A stretch of DNA of 64,000 nucleotides from Sciurus carolinensis (taxonomy: Eukaryota > Chordata > Mammalia > Rodentia > Sciuridae), in the NCBI RefSeq assembly GCF_902686445.1, contig NC_062223.1, forward strand, positions 40,642,998 to 40,706,997, written 5' to 3'. A program made the position numbers and the translations under genes. This document shows positions 11,711-24,716 of the stretch, piece after piece; positions within the stretch are counted from its first letter, which is position 1; each line of letters opens with the position of its first letter. The notes beneath the pieces were generated by a model. It was not told the DNA's origin. It saw nothing but the letters and a program-made list of their open reading frames with translations, and did no database searches.

Positions 11711-13489
11711 CTCATCTAATATTTGATCTGTGAATTCATACTTGAATAACTTAAATTCATGGTTTGATTTTTTTTTTTTTTTTTTTTGGTATACCTGATC
11801 ATTCTCTGGTCTGAATCACCATCTGATAGTAGACAGCTTCTCTCAACCCTTTCAAATTAAAATTAAATTGGGCGTTTTGAGGTTGTGAGTTGAAGCATGT
11901 GTAAAACATCTGCTCAGCACTTCTGATTTGAGTGGAGAGGCCCTGTAAGGTAGGAGGGGAAATGTGCTGTGGTTTAATAGAGCTGAATTATGAAAACATA
12001 CTTGACATTAGACTCTCAGGAACCACAGGAAGATACAAAGGAGGGATGACATATGAGTGCAAGCATTTAAAAAAGTTCATTGTGGCTATTTTGAAAGTGT
12101 TGACTCCATGTGAAAGTTTGTAGCTGAAAGTATAGAGGGAACTGTGAAAGCAAGGTATTTTGCAAAGACAGATTTTATTATTTTTGAGCTGATTTGAACG
12201 ACAAAGTTTCACAAATACAGATTCTGAATATGCAACCACATTTATGAAACCACACAGAGAAAGCTAATATTTTAATTACCTAAAAGCATTTAAGTTCCAT
12301 TTAACAGGAATTTCAGTCTTGGAAAATCAATGTCCATGCCCTCAAATATTCTAAGACAGCAAGATGCAACTTTAAAAAGAGAAGGAGAAATGGATATAAA
12401 AGACTGCAGAGTAAAAACCAATAATAACCTGATGATGGAATACATAGGGAGAATTAGAATGGACTGTGTGTCAATAAAAATAACAACATTTCTAAATGGA
12501 ACTGCAGGAAAGAAGGATTTTGGATATATTGCCATTAAAAGTAGATCTACTTTAGGAAACTTAGTTTGGTTTCTTATTTCCTTACAGTTCACCAGTTATG
12601 ACATGTACTGCAGCCAGGTTTTTAATTGACATGGTGCATTATCATAGCATCCCTAAATAGGAAATTTTTTTTCTAACTGAATATTTTTAAAACTAGACAT
12701 ACTGCCAGAACTTTTTTAAAAATTTCCAAATCTATGCAACTAATCTCAATGCCAGCATCTTCTTTCATTAAGGAATTATTTATCACTGAGTCAATATCAT
12801 AATTTTTTCTTCTATAAGGCAGTTTTACTGAGGCTTAACATTTGATGTCACTAAATGAAAGTGATACACGACTCATAACAAAATGGAAAAAGTCAATCTC
12901 CAAACTCCATTTTAAATAAATAGAGCTTACAACCCCTTAGCGAGATGAATAAGCTTTTTTGCTTTATTGGCTTTTGACAAAGTTGTAGATACAAACATGG
13001 ATTGGCTGATGCAGCAGAAATTTTGCAGTTTAGTAGTTCTAAGATATTATATTGCTGTTGCTAAAATACATACACAACATCTACTATTCTTTTATGGAAT
13101 TAAATATGCCCTGCAATTTTCAATAGAATGCTAAAAGATGTATTTCTATGTGCAGATGCTCTTTCAGAATAATTTTACCTAGCTAAATGTTCATGAAGTA
13201 GTTTATTCTCTCATGATTCCTTATTATGAAGATATCTCTTGTATAAACAGACACTAACTTTTTCCTGCTTAAATCATTCAGTAGCCCTATAACATGATAT
13301 TTGCATCTGCGAGTGAAGAATTTGACTAGGAGAGCTAGATCATGCTGAATAGGTATTTAAATGATGTTTACAAGAAAAGCATTTTATGTTTATAGGATAA
13401 CATTAAAGGGAAAGCAAAATACAAAATTGTATGCACAGTGTAGTGAATTTAAAACATAACTTCAAGTTCTTTTAATACTTTTTTCCCAG
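11711..13489. other. unassigned DNA with a T20 run
   Basis: About 1.8 kb. A homopolymer of 20 T lies at 11768-11787 without a SINE body attached. Open frames lie on opposite strands at 12290-12629, about 100 codons each. They overlap, have no recognisable domain and are probably chance. Confidence 0.4.
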
Positions 13490-13860
13490 GAGGTCTTAGC
13501 ACCCACCCTCTTCCAAGATATATGAGATTTTGACTGCTTCAGTTGATAAAACGTGGAAGAAGTGATGCTATTTGACTTCTGAGGTTGGCTCAAAAAAGGT
13601 CATGCTCCTGAGAGTTAGGTAAGAAGACGAACTGTCTTCAGACTGCCAAGATGGAGAAGATACATGGGGGTCTGTTGTTAGGTGCAACTGAGCTCAGACC
13701 ACCACACACATACACAAGGGAATGAACACTTGTCTTGTAAATGGATTCTTCAGACCAAGTGGTTCTAGTCCTCTACCGCCTGTGTCTCCCTACCTGAAGA
13801 TTCAGACATAGTAAAATGTAAAGAAGTTGACCACCTTGTCCTTTCTAAATTTCTAAACAA
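13490..13860 (+). mobile_element. MLT1-type LTR, diverged
   Basis: GAAGTGATGCTATTTGACTTCTGAGGTTGGCTCAAAAAAGGTCATGC at 13559-13605 is a recognisable MLT1 internal LTR block. The rest is more diverged. Sense orientation. Boundaries are approximate. Confidence 0.5.
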
Positions 13861-14739
13861 TGAAATCTGTAGACATGATGGAATGACTGCTTCACATGCT
13901 GGTCCTGGGCTGCAGCTGCTCAAGTCGACTTTTACAGATGGATGTTACATATTCAGAAATTTCCAAGTAGATTGTGGCACAGCCATTTTGAAAAATTATA
14001 ATTACTAAAGTATATTTAAAAACCAAGTTAATAATACTCCAACTCATCATATTCTGCATATTTACTATTTGAAGGTAGAAAAATTCCTTGAGTTTCTTCC
14101 TTTCTATAATTTCTACCAAAATTTATGATATTGCCATTTATGTAGTAACTTATTACATTTTATGGTTACAATCTATTCATCTTGTGTATTAAAATACTCC
14201 TGATTGTAAATTAATGGTGTCACAGGTAATAATTTTCCACGTATCATCAAAAGATTAAGTACTTTGATATTTATGTGCAGGTTTAAAATATGGAGACAGG
14301 AACTAAGAGGTGAAAGAAAAAAATATTATTTCTTTTCTTCTTAATATTTGAGATTAACTGACACACTTTTGAATTTGTAGTACGTTAGTATTAAGTAAAA
14401 GATTTAAAGTGCACATACAAATTATTTTGTGATAAAAATTTTTCATATTGTACATCAGTTATACCCACTTAAAAATCCATATAACTCTTACAAATGGCCC
14501 CATAGCCTTCATGAAAAATTACTTTGCAAACTAAATTCATGAAATCTAATTTCACCTAAGCATCTTATGAAATTAATTTTAATGCCTAATCATACCATCT
14601 TCATGCTGACAAAATCCATACTGAAGTTAATGAGACAGGTGTCTCCAAGGAATATTTGAAATTTTTATTCTACTCAAACAGCAGTATTTAAAAGATCTGG
14701 GCTTCAGTAATTTCCCTTCCACCAACTTTTATAAGAAAA
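13861..14739. other. unassigned AT-rich DNA
   Basis: About 880 bp with no named repeat or gene. Confidence 0.4.
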
Positions 14740-15325
14740 CTACATAGGTTATGTCAGGTTTCAGTCTTAGTGTTGTGCATTTTATAGGTTTAGACAAATG
14801 TGTAATGACATGTATACACCACTACAGTGTCATATAGAGTAGTTCTATCTCTCCAATACTCTGGGCTACCACTGTCTATACATCCCTCCTTGCTATACCT
14901 GGTAACCACTAGCCTTTTAACTCCATAGTGTTGTCTTCTACAGAATGTCATAGAGGAATCATGCAGAATGTGGCCTTTTAAAATTGGCTTATTTATTTAT
15001 TAATAGGCAGTTACATTTCCTCTATGTTACTCCATGGCTTAATAGATCATTGCCATTTGAAACTAAATAATATTCCATCTTCTGGGTGTAAAACAGTTTA
15101 TATGTGTGTCAAACACATTTTGATTGCTTCCAAATTTCACAATTATCAATAAAACTGGTCTAAATATGCATGTAAAGATTTTTCTGGGATCATAAGTTTT
15201 TAATACATTTAGATAAATACCAAGAAGTTTTGTTGACTATTGTATCACGTGGTAAGAATATGATTAGTTTTACAAACCTTTGCCAAACTTTCTAAAAGGG
15301 TTATATCATTTTGCATTACTACTAA
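14740..15325 (-). mobile_element. old L1 (L1ME/L1MC-like) 3' fragment
   Basis: This antisense segment follows the 3' part of ancient L1s: TTTATAGGTTTAGACAAATGTG, ACCTGGTAACCACTAGCC, ACAGAATGTCATAGAGGAATCATGCAGAATGTGGCC, AATATTCCATCTTCTGGGTG, and at the right end CTTTGCCAAACTTTCTAAAAGGG plus CATTTTGCATTACTA. It is heavily mutated and non-functional. Confidence 0.8.
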
Positions 15326-15639
15326 AAACAAATAACTATTTCTGTTGTAGAAAACAATTTTGAGTAATATTTCGGACCAGGATGGAATAAAAGTGTCCAG
15401 ATTTCCTACATATTTTCCACCTACAAAGATAAAAGAAAGGGAAGAAGTAGAAATGCAATAGTGTATTCCATAAGACTGGAAAAAAGGCAACAGAGAAAAA
15501 TGATTTCCACCCACTAGAATGGGTATTGATAGGCATTTCAAAAATAATTTTATCTAAGTATTAAGTAAAATACAAGAGGGTTAAAGTAAGTTCTGTTCAG
15601 TTGTTTGTTTGTTTTTGTCTATAAAGATTAGCATTAGTA

Positions 15640-16232
15640 CCTCTTTTGAGTAACTTAACAATGATCCATAATGAGGACTGAGAATGTTTAGGAACTGAAA
15701 AAAGACAAGGATATTCACTTCCACCACACCTATTCCATATGGTCCTTGAAACTCTAGTCAGAGCAGTCTGGCATAAGAAATGGATTAAAAGGGAGAAAAA
15801 TAGGAAAAAAAGCAAAATTATCTCTGTTTCTGATGACATGATCCTATGTCTAGAAGACATAGTCCCCAAAGGGAGACAGCTCCCCCTCAGACTTTTAGAG
15901 TTGACAAATTCAGTAAAGTATCAGGAACAAGATCAACATACAAAAATGAACAGCGTTTTTATACTAGCGATTCTTCTGAGAAAGAAAACAGCAAAACTAT
16001 CCCACTCACAATAATCTCAAAAAATAAAATACTTGGGAATAAATCTAACCACGGAAGAGAAAGACCCCTGCAATTAAAATTATAGAATGCTAAAGAAAGA
16101 ACTTGAAGATCTTAGAAGATAGAAAGACCTCCATGGTCTTGAATAGATAGGATCAATATTGTCCAAAGGACTCTACTACCAGAAGTGTTAGACAGATTCA
16201 ATGCAATCCCTATCAAAATATATCTAGGGAAA
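15640..16232 (+). pseudogene. L1 ORF2 reverse-transcriptase fragment
   Basis: A sense fragment of L1 ORF2 that covers the RT active-site region. The translated stretch around 15815-15860 reads ISVSDDMILCLED, so the usual aromatic residue before the DD pair is replaced. It is followed by diverged matches to the region after the catalytic loop, ending with AGATTCAATGCAATCCCTATC near 16195-16215. The frame shifts several times: two overlapping open frames at 15739-16014 and 15846-16085 are pieces of the same domain. The fragment is truncated at both ends and inactive. Confidence 0.85.
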
Positions 16233-16264
16233 AATTAAGTATATTAAATTCAAATATGGTAGAT

Positions 16265-16930
16265 ATATTAAAATAAGACCCATACTAAGCTCCTAGAAAT
16301 GGGAAAAACAATGTCTGAGGTGAAAGATAAAATGAATTAGAATTAAGAGATTTAAGATGGCAAAAAAAGATGCGTGAACACGAAGACAAAAACAACTCTT
16401 TAAAAAGCACACAAAATACTTAAAACAAGTAAACAAAATATTAATGAGATCTGTAATGAATTTAAATAACCTACTCATGTGAAATTAGGGGTCCAAATGG
16501 AGCGAAAGGGTTAAAAGAAAAAATTCTTATGAAAAACTTTTTGCCAGTTTGCTTAAAATTATATAGTCGCACGCCTAAGAAAAATGATAAATCAATGAGG
16601 ACCACAAATAAAAAAAATTGCTTACAACAAACTTAAAACAGCAAAAAATCCTAAAGGATTCAGGGAATAAAGATACATTACATATGAAGAAAAAATATGT
16701 AAGAGTGAAAAACATTATTTATCAAGCCAGTACAATGCATAATACAGAGAAGGGATACATTTTTTGAGTGAAGAAACACTTTTGAAAAGGGAAAGAAAAA
16801 TGTGAATCTAAAATTGTTTGACTCTGGTAAATATTCAAAGCCAAAGGGAAAACAAAGGCTTTTCTGGGTATAAAGCTAAACAAATTCATCAACAGCAGAG
16901 CTTCCTTGAAAAAATGTTTAGGGAAGCCCT
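16265..16930 (+). mobile_element. HAL1 (ORF1-only LINE), 5' block
   Basis: This resembles the old half-LINE HAL1, which carries ORF1 but not ORF2. CTCCTAGAAATGGGAAAAACAATGTCTGAGG at 16290 and the ORF1 C-terminal block ending ...TTCATCAACAGCAGAGCTTCCTTG...GGAAGCCCTTCAG at 16883-16933 match in order, with many stops between. The element resumes at about 17492, beyond the L1 inserted in the middle. Confidence 0.6.
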
Positions 16931-16933
16931 TCA

Positions 16934-17491
16934 GAAATCTCTTGGGTATATATCCAAAGAAGTTAAAATCAACATACTCAGTGACAAAGCTACATCAATG
17001 TTTAGAGCAGCACATTTCACAATTGCTAAGCTCTGGAGCCAACCTAGGTACCCATCATCCATATACATGATGGAATATTACTCAGCCATAAAGAAAAATG
17101 ACTTTCTGACATTCGTTGGTAAGTGGGTGGATCTAAAGACCATCATGCTAATGGAAATAAGCCAGTTCTCCCCAAAAGAAAGGTCCTATGTTCTTTCTGA
17201 TATATGGATACTAACCCACAACAAGGGGTGGGAAGGAAAAATAGAAGTTCAGTAGATTAGACAAAGGGGAATGAAAGGAAGTGAGGAGGGATAGGAATAG
17301 GAAAGACAATAGAATGAACTTGACATAATTTTCCTATGTACATATATGAATACACCATATTGAATCTCAACATCATGTACATCCATAAGACTGGGATCCT
17401 AATTAGAATAAAATATATTCCATGCTTATATAAATATACCAAAACAGACTCTACTGTCATGTATAGCTAAAAAAAAGAACAAATTTTTTAA
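16934..17491 (+). mobile_element. 5'-truncated L1 3' end
   Basis: Sense ORF2 C-terminus plus 3'UTR. The open frame over 16818-17255 contains MEYYSAIKKNDFLTFVGKWV, the hallmark L1 ORF2 C-terminal block, and its upstream codons read through HAL1 sequence. The 3'UTR from 17256 matches the copy at 29733-29935 and ends in an A-rich stretch near 17470-17495. It interrupts HAL1. Confidence 0.85.
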
Positions 17492-17868
17492 AAAGGAAGA
17501 TAAATAGTGCCAGAGAGCAATCTGGATTTACAAAAGCAGTTATAAATACCAGAACAAAAAAAAAACAAAAACCCACAAATGACAAAAAATACACATACAG
17601 CAGAAAGAACTACAGTATATGAGTCAATATGAAGAATCTTAACCCTTAAATATCATTAAAAGATAAACTACTATTGAAAAGAAAATATGAGCAATGTATT
17701 TTGGACTCATATGTAGAAGTACAATGTATGACAATCATAACACAAATGTCCAGAAAACAGAAAGGTGTGATGTGCTACAATATCCTTGCCACACATTAAT
17801 GATATATACTAGAAAATCTAACAAAATTCAAAGATAATGAAATTTCACAGCAAAGAACTCAAGTCAGT
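17492..17868 (+). mobile_element. HAL1, 3' block
   Basis: Continuation of HAL1 after the L1: AGAGCAATCTGGATTTACAAAAG at 17514 and GCAATGTATTTTGGACTCATATGTAGAAGTACAATGTATGACAAT at 17692-17736 fit the non-coding 3' part of that family. It ends at the MLT1 LTR. Confidence 0.55.
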
Positions 17869-18254
17869 GTTATGGACTGAATTGTACCCACCAAAATTCA
17901 TATCTTGTGATTCCAACTCGCAGTACCTCTGGATGTAACTGTGTCTGGAGATAAAGGATAAGGTCTGTAAGAATGATTATGCTAAACTGAGGCTATTAGG
18001 AAGGGGTCCTAATCCAGTAGGACTGTGTCCTGGTGAGAAGGGGAAGAGGCACCAGGGGCTCGCTCACCCAGAAACAACCATATGAAACTGCAACAAGATG
18101 CCCAATTGCAAGTCAAGGAAGGTTGCTTCAAAAGAAATCAACCCTGCTAGAACCTGATGTTGAGCATTATGGTCTCCACAACTGTAAGAAAATAAATTTC
18201 TCTTGTTTGAAACCCCCAATCTGTCATGGCAACCTTAGCAAACTAATACAACCA
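17869..18254 (+). mobile_element. MLT1-type LTR, sense
   Basis: A near-complete MaLR LTR: TATGGACTGAATTGTACCCACC at the start, GAGGCTATTAGGAAGGGGTCCTAATCCAGTAGGACTGTGTCC in the middle, TGTAAGAAAATAAATTTCTCTTGTTTGAAACCC with its AATAAA, and CAAACTAATACAACC at the end. The open frame at 18033-18266 is inside it and is not a gene. Confidence 0.9.
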
Positions 18255-19429
18255 ATAAGACAGTGAAGGAAATAAACCTGAAACCCAGACACACACACAC
18301 ACACACACACACACATTTTTTTTTTTTTTTCAAAAGAAGGCTAAACATGTGGTGAAAGGGATCAAAGAGATTGGAAAGTAAAAAAAATTCATGGCAATAT
18401 GGTACGTTTCAACTAAGCCATATAAATAATCAGGTCAAATGTATCTGGTACAACCATTATTCTTATAAGAGCTACAATGACTACAATATCCCACATGAAC
18501 ATAGATACAAAAATTAAGATCAAAATATTATCAAAAATAATTCAAAATATTTAACAAAGATAATACACTATGACTAAGTGGCATTAATCCTAGTCATGCA
18601 AATCTTACTAAACATTGAAAAAGAATCACTACCATTCACCATATTGACAGAATCAAAACTAAAATATATGATTATATGAATAAATACAAATAAAATATTT
18701 GAAGAAAGCAGTTCCCACTAATATCTCTCTGTAAACCAAGAATGAAAGAGTACATTTTCAAATTGATAAAGATAATTGTGAAACCATATGGCTAGTTCCT
18801 TAATTAATGCTGAAAGACAAAACACTATCCCCTGAAGTTCAAACACAAGGCAAGAAAATCTATTCCTACCATTTCCTAAAGTCAGTGCTGAAAGATAAAC
18901 TTCACTGCCTAAGGAAATTCTTTGTATCTACATCCTTAGTACTTTACAGCAATCATACACACACACACACACACACATTTAACATTTTTGGATGAAAAAA
19001 TAAATAAACATGCATTCTTGTTTGTTTGACAAATATAATTTTTATACAGTGAGCTATTATTATTCAAAGTAAGACCTCATTGCTTTGCTCTGAATCTCCC
19101 TCATGTCCTAGAGATTCTTAAGCAGTTATAAGAAAGATGTATATACACTTTGTTCATTCTCCATTATCTTATTTATATTTATAATTCAGTAAGCACAACC
19201 AATATAAGTTTCAAAAAGCAAGATTTTACTGTTTGAAATTTACAAAATTATTGCTAAGAAATTAGCTGTCTCTAGTAGTTTTCTTTTAAATTTTGACACC
19301 ATATGTATTTATTCTAGAAAAAAGTTAACTTGAAAATTGTTTATTATAGTTCTAGATACTCCACATAGAAATTAAAATTTTCTAAATTACTAAATTACTT
19401 TGACGTGTCTATATCTTCATATTTAGGTA
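18255..19429. other. unassigned AT-rich DNA with CA repeats
   Basis: Contains an AC run at 18289-18315 joined to a T run at 18316-18330, and an AC run at 18956-18978. The rest has no named repeat. The open frame at 18807-18995 ends in the CA run. Confidence 0.5.
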
Positions 19430-19805
19430 GATTAGTTTTCTATTACTGTTATAACAAATTTGCACAAACATAGCTACTTAAAACAGCACAAACCCAAATT
19501 TACAGTTCTGGTGATCAGAAGCCTACATACCAAGTGTCAGCAGGTCTATATTCCCTCCAGACTTGGATGAGAATACCTTCATTCACCTTTTGCAGTGGTT
19601 TGTGGCCATCCTCAAAATCAGATGAGAGTATCTTCTAGTCTCTCTATCTCTCTCCAATATAATGTGATTATATTGCATTTACCTTGATAAACCAGAAGTT
19701 TCCACATCTCAAAACCATCATTTAATCACATCTGCAAAGTCCCTGTTACCATTCTAGGTAATATCCACAGTTTTCAATGATTAGGTTCAGAAGGTTATGC
19801 ATTGG
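19430..19805 (-). mobile_element. MLT1-type LTR, antisense
   Basis: ATTAGTTTTCTATTACTGTTATAACAAATTTGCACAAAC, CTTAAAACAGCACAAA, ACAGTTCTGGTGATCAGAAG, TGTCAGCAGGTCTATATTCC and the ATCACATCTGCAAAGTCCC block appear in the order of an antisense MLT1 LTR. Opposite orientation to the copy at 17869. Confidence 0.75.
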
Positions 19806-22362
19806 GTAACAGGAAACATTTATCAGCAGATACTAGATTAAGGAATCTCTGCGTGGAAACTTGGAAAATTCTTAGTTGTAGAAATCCTTGAACACAATAA
19901 TTCTAGTGATGTTTCATAGCATAGAATCTTCAAATCTACAAGTATATTAGACATAACTTTTCTATTTTAAAGACAAAACATGGAAGCCCCTAGATACAGT
20001 GTCTCATCACATGTTAAATCGATGTCTCAGATCATTCATTTTCTTGATCTCATTACTCTTGGCTGTTTCCCAAGAATTGCTGATTTCTCTAAAGGAAACT
20101 ATTCCTTTCAGATATTCTGACAACTATAATCCTCTTTCTCAAAGGAAAAAAAATTTACTCATAAATGGAGAAGTAATGGTCATACTTTGGAGAGTCTTAG
20201 AATTACTGTAAGAATGAGTTCTTTTGTAGGTATCTGGATAGAAAACTGATCATTTCACTGATTTGTGGCAAAGTAACTAATGCACAAGCAGCTTGAAACA
20301 GAAAATAATAAGAGCAACTTATTCACTTTCATCTCTCTACCATTCTGGCTGTAACAGCTCTTGGGAAATTCTTCAATACTTTTTTATCCTTTGAAGTTTG
20401 TAATTGCTATGGAAACTGCGAAGAATTTTCTTATGGAAAACACAAACTACAATGTAAGATTTATAAATAAGAATCTGATAATTATGATTTAAGAAAACAT
20501 GTTTCTACAGAAATTTCCAAAGGGATTTCTCTTTAAAATGCCTAACAAAAGGTCTACATTAATGTGTAATATTTACAAGGCTTTAAAAACAATTAGTGTA
20601 AACATTTAATAAGTAGTCATGGCATAAAACAGGTAACCCATTTTGAATCTAAGATCCCCATTGAAGTGAAATCAATTACACATTTGTTACTAAAACAAAG
20701 GGAAAGCTTTTCTTTCGCATTTTTGTTATTACTCCAAATTGTATGAGTTATATTTACTATGAAAGCCATTATTCAGATGACATATATAGAAGTGGAAACA
20801 ATTATAGAACATCGTTAAAAATATTTCTTTGATTCTAACTATAGACATAGTTTCTTGGAATCAGAAGTTTTAAATTCAAACATGGTCTATGATGAGGACT
20901 GACCTATAAAATCAATGCCTTACATATATTTTAAGGCACTCATTTCTATGGAATTTCTACATGTTCCAGAATGGAATAGTAGAACACAGATTACTATTAA
21001 TTCATCATAACATGAAGAGTATGCTATTTTTAATACTAATACTTAAAACATCTATATTCTCTGAAATGCCTGAGGCCTATTCATTTTCATTCTAATACTA
21101 TCAGCTAGACGATACTATTGTCTTCTTAACCTCCCAACTTGGATGAGGTTCACAAAAAGAACTTTTCTGACCACAAGGCACAGGTTTAAAGGGGTAGGAG
21201 GCAGTGAAAAGAATGTGGGAAGAGATCACTGTTAGCCATCAGAGAGAGGTGCTTAACAGTCCTTCTCAGTCTTAGGTGAATCTCCTGGCCTCGTTTTTCT
21301 CATCCAGAAAGTAAGATTGAGGATATTTTTTATGCACTGCTGACAAAGTTTAGAAAAAAAAAAAATCATAGATGGAAAAATAGCTGAAATGTCAGTAAAA
21401 CTGTTACTTTTTCCTAAAATAGACACACACAAAACTTTATATTTGTGAATATGTGTTTTGGTTCACAATGTATATATTAATCATGTAATATTATGTTTTC
21501 TTTTCTGAACTTTTAAATTAATAAATAATAATTGAGATAATTATGGATGTATTACAACTTTACTAGATTCCACATCATCCCATAGGCATCTTTATTTTTT
21601 TTCTTCTTTACTTGCTGATCAACAAGACATCTTGAAACATGGATTCCTGATTAATGATCTTGTTAATAAACTAATCTAAATGCATGCTTCTGGGCATCCC
21701 CTAAAGAAAAGTCTTTGAGAAAGCTAGCAGAAGAGAAAAACAGTTTTTGAATAATGCATGTCTTCGTTCACTTCTATCTCCCTGTCTTTTGCTTGTAATG
21801 ATATGTTTTGATAGCTGTAAATAGCAGGGATTTGTGGATGAAAGATACTGCCTACCTGAAGGTATTTTTACCATTCTGCAGATTTGACATGCCATTAAAT
21901 CACCCCAATAGCGAAATCAGTAAATGCTGCTTAACCTTAAGCTGTGAAATGGTAATAATCACATGGTGGTTTTAATAGAAATGATAAACATTTTGCAAAA
22001 TTGTGATTGCATTAATAATTTTTAGTGGTTACATGTTCCAATAAACAGGCAGGATTTATGAAGAGTTGGTGCTGGAGGAACATTACCTCTTAATGAGGGA
22101 TGTCATATGTGTCAAAGTATACATGCCTTATGTCATGAGCCTCACAAGGATTCAGACGACACTCATTTTGTGGTTTGCCTAACAGTCTTCAGATTTTAAT
22201 GACAATTTCTCCTTGTAACAGACATGGACAGCTATCATCACATGAGATCCAAGCAATGCGCAAGTCACCTTGCATGTATTAATTCTATGACTATATTAAA
22301 ACCACGCTGTTTCCAGAAATACACTGTATGATAATTATAATGATGATGGCCAACATCATCAT
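19806..22362. other. unassigned AT-rich DNA
   Basis: About 2.5 kb with no firmly named repeat. The stretch 21235-21330 has a faint MIR-like layout (CTCGTTTTTCTCATCCAGAAAG). Open frames at 19999-20211 and 21701-21895 show no domain. Confidence 0.4.
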
Positions 22363-22395
<33 letters not shown>

Positions 22396-22405
22396 TAATA
22401 TATAC
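22363..22405. repeat. (TA)n microsatellite
   Basis: A pure TA run of about 26 bp extended by imperfect TATAAAATATATAATATATA. Confidence 0.95.
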
Positions 22406-23510
22406 CCTGTCCATCATGTGTTCCTTTTAAACTTACAAAAATTTATTTGCCATAAATTAGCCATTATGATTAATGTAGAATAAGATTGTGTCTAGTAGAG
22501 TGGTAAACAAATACATTCTAAAGAAGGAAAGTCATTTTTCCAGGGTTAAAAGACATGTTAGTGTCAGAGCTATGATTATATTCACCTCTTTGTATTTGTT
22601 ATTCAAATTAAGTCTTAGCCTCTGTGTTAGTTGACTCAGTGGCTTGAAATTTCAGTTTTGTACCACTGTTTTTGTGGGTCAGGATTTCAGACACATTTAA
22701 CTGGGTCCTGTGTTTCAGGTTCTTCAAATGTCCATGGTCAAACTGGGGCTTCCCTTTCCAGTCTTGACTGAGGAAGAGACTCTGCTTCTAAGTTCATGTG
22801 ACTGTGGCCAGAATCCAGTTCTTTGTAGAACCAAGGGCCTTAGATTCTTTTTGGTTGCCAGTTGGAGACCACTCTTAGTTTGGTGTTTGGTTTGTTTGTT
22901 TTTGCCACAAAACACAAAACATCAGCTCAAAACATAGCAATTTCCTTGAACAAAGCTAACAAGTAAGAAGTGAACATGTTATGAACTTATGTACCTATTT
23001 CCTTTACTGTATTCTCCTGTTTAGAAGCAAATAGCAGTTTCTTCCAACATTCAACAGGAGAGAAATACACAAAATTATGCATAACGGGAGGTAGAGGTTA
23101 TTGAGGGCCACATGGACAGCATATGTAGTATAGCTTCCTTACTGAAGTCTTTGGAAAAAGGCACATCTTCACTTTATCTATCGCTATCATCCTGGGTTTT
23201 CAGTGCCTGCCTACAAACTTTGACCATCCTGGAACAAAAGGGATATGAAGAACACCGCCTATTGGTTCCATGTTCATTTCCAATGACCTACCCCTCCACT
23301 CCAGAATCATTTTCTAGGTCCACTGCTTCTAATTTAATGATCTCTTATTCCCTCTTGAACTTAGATATCCCCTTTTCCTCAGTCATGTTTCATCTCTTAG
23401 GTAGGTAAAATTTTCACAGATAATTTTATGCCCATCCCACAGTAAAATAGGAACTATTTTAACATAGGAACTATGTTAAGTTTCTATGCAAATACTGTCA
23501 ACATTTCACT
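22406..23510. other. unassigned DNA, possible old MIR/LTR pieces
   Basis: Positions 22505-22600 have an antisense MIR feel (GTCATTTTTCCAGGG, AGTGTCAGAGCTATGATTA). Positions 22625-22900 look like an old LTR end (TTAGTTGACTCAGTGGCTTGAAATT), but I cannot name it. Open frames at 22710-22937 (plus), 22724-22915 (minus) and 23112-23408 (plus) have no recognisable domain. Confidence 0.35.
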
Positions 23511-23528
23511 TATCAGAGTTGGATTTTT

Positions 23529-23773
23529 TTTTATTAAGCTTTTAATTTTTTACAGACTGCATTTTCATTCATTGTACACAAATGGGGTGCATCATTTCAT
23601 TTCTATGGTTGTACACAATGCAGATTCATACCATTTGTGTAATCATACATGTACATAGGGCAATGATGTCTGTCTCATTCCACCATTTTTCATACCCCCC
23701 TCCCTCTCATTTTCTTTTACATATTCTAAAGTTCCCCCATTATTTTCTTATTCCCCACCCCATCCCCTTTACA
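23529..23773 (-). mobile_element. L1 3'UTR insertion with 18-bp duplication
   Basis: A short 5'-truncated minus-strand L1 holding 3'UTR only. The direct repeat TATCAGAGTTGGATTTTT flanks it perfectly (23511-23528 and 23774-23791). The same 3'UTR family is seen at 186 and 59493. The intact 18-bp target duplication marks it as comparatively young. The plus-strand open frames at 23473-23821 are translations of the antisense UTR. Confidence 0.95.
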
Positions 23774-23791
23774 TATCAGAGTTGGATTTTT

Positions 23792-24702
23792 AATTCAGTT
23801 TACGTTTTGCTCTTTAAATAATGTATCTTATACATTATAAGATCCCTGATGGTGTTGTTTTCCCTGCTGTTAACATAGAGCATTCTGTGCATGGATATAA
23901 CCAGTACTGTTAGTTAAATTGACAAAAAACTGATTCATAGAGTTAGAACAAAACTTCACTATTGATATTCTACTCCATCTTCTTCATTCTTGTTCATCTG
24001 CAAGACCTTGAAATAAATCTTACAAACTCAACCTGTGAACCTTCTTATCACCAACTCTGACTTCTTGTTTCTATAACTTCTGTTTCTCACTAAGACATTT
24101 CTCTAAGGCCTGAATAAAAAGAGCTAATCACTAAAGAAATAGCCTACATTTTTGAAGATGTTTTGTCATTAAGAAACTGTGTTGTGTATATTAAAATATT
24201 GTGTTTTCATGTTGTTATGATGAAATGTCCTTATAAGAAAACCAAGTTTTCCTTAAAGCAAGCAGTATAAAAATATATTCAGTAACATTTAGCATAAATC
24301 AGTTGATTAGGTGCTAATTCTACATTAATGAGGAAGAGATTTGTGCAGAGTGGTTGACATAGAAACAAGAATAGGGATTTCAACTTAAAACTACCCTGGT
24401 TACCAGGTAACCATATACTGATTGGAATTAAAAGGTCATAAGACTGACAAGGGAAGAAACCAGAATTATCAGATAACAGAAATTTCTGTCAATTACTTTG
24501 AATGTAAATTAGAAGCAGCTTAATATTAAGTTAGATAAAGTCATCAATTCTAAACATGGACAAAAATGGTAAACAAACAAAAAAAAGGAAATAGAGAAAA
24601 ACTCAGATATTAAGGAACAAAGAATTTAAGGTTCTCCTTAAACTGAAACTAATATTTTCTACCTACAGAAATTTATAATAAAAGGTGTAAAAATCTCCCC
24701 AA
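23792..24702. other. unassigned AT-rich DNA
   Basis: About 900 bp with no named repeat, gene or notable open frame. Confidence 0.4.
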
Positions 24703-24716
24703 ATCTTGAAATTCTT

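Noticed and set aside
12290..12629. Overlapping open frames of about 100 codons on both strands
   Set aside because: Overlap on opposite strands, no domain, no promoter or splice context; expected by chance in 64 kb.
16818..17255. 145-codon open frame as a protein gene
   Set aside because: Its C-terminal half is the L1 ORF2 end (MEYYSAIKKN block) and its N-terminal part reads through HAL1 sequence.
22625..22937. LTR or small gene at 22.6-22.9 kb
   Set aside because: Only a faint resemblance to antisense LTR ends, and overlapping frames on both strands; left as unassigned.
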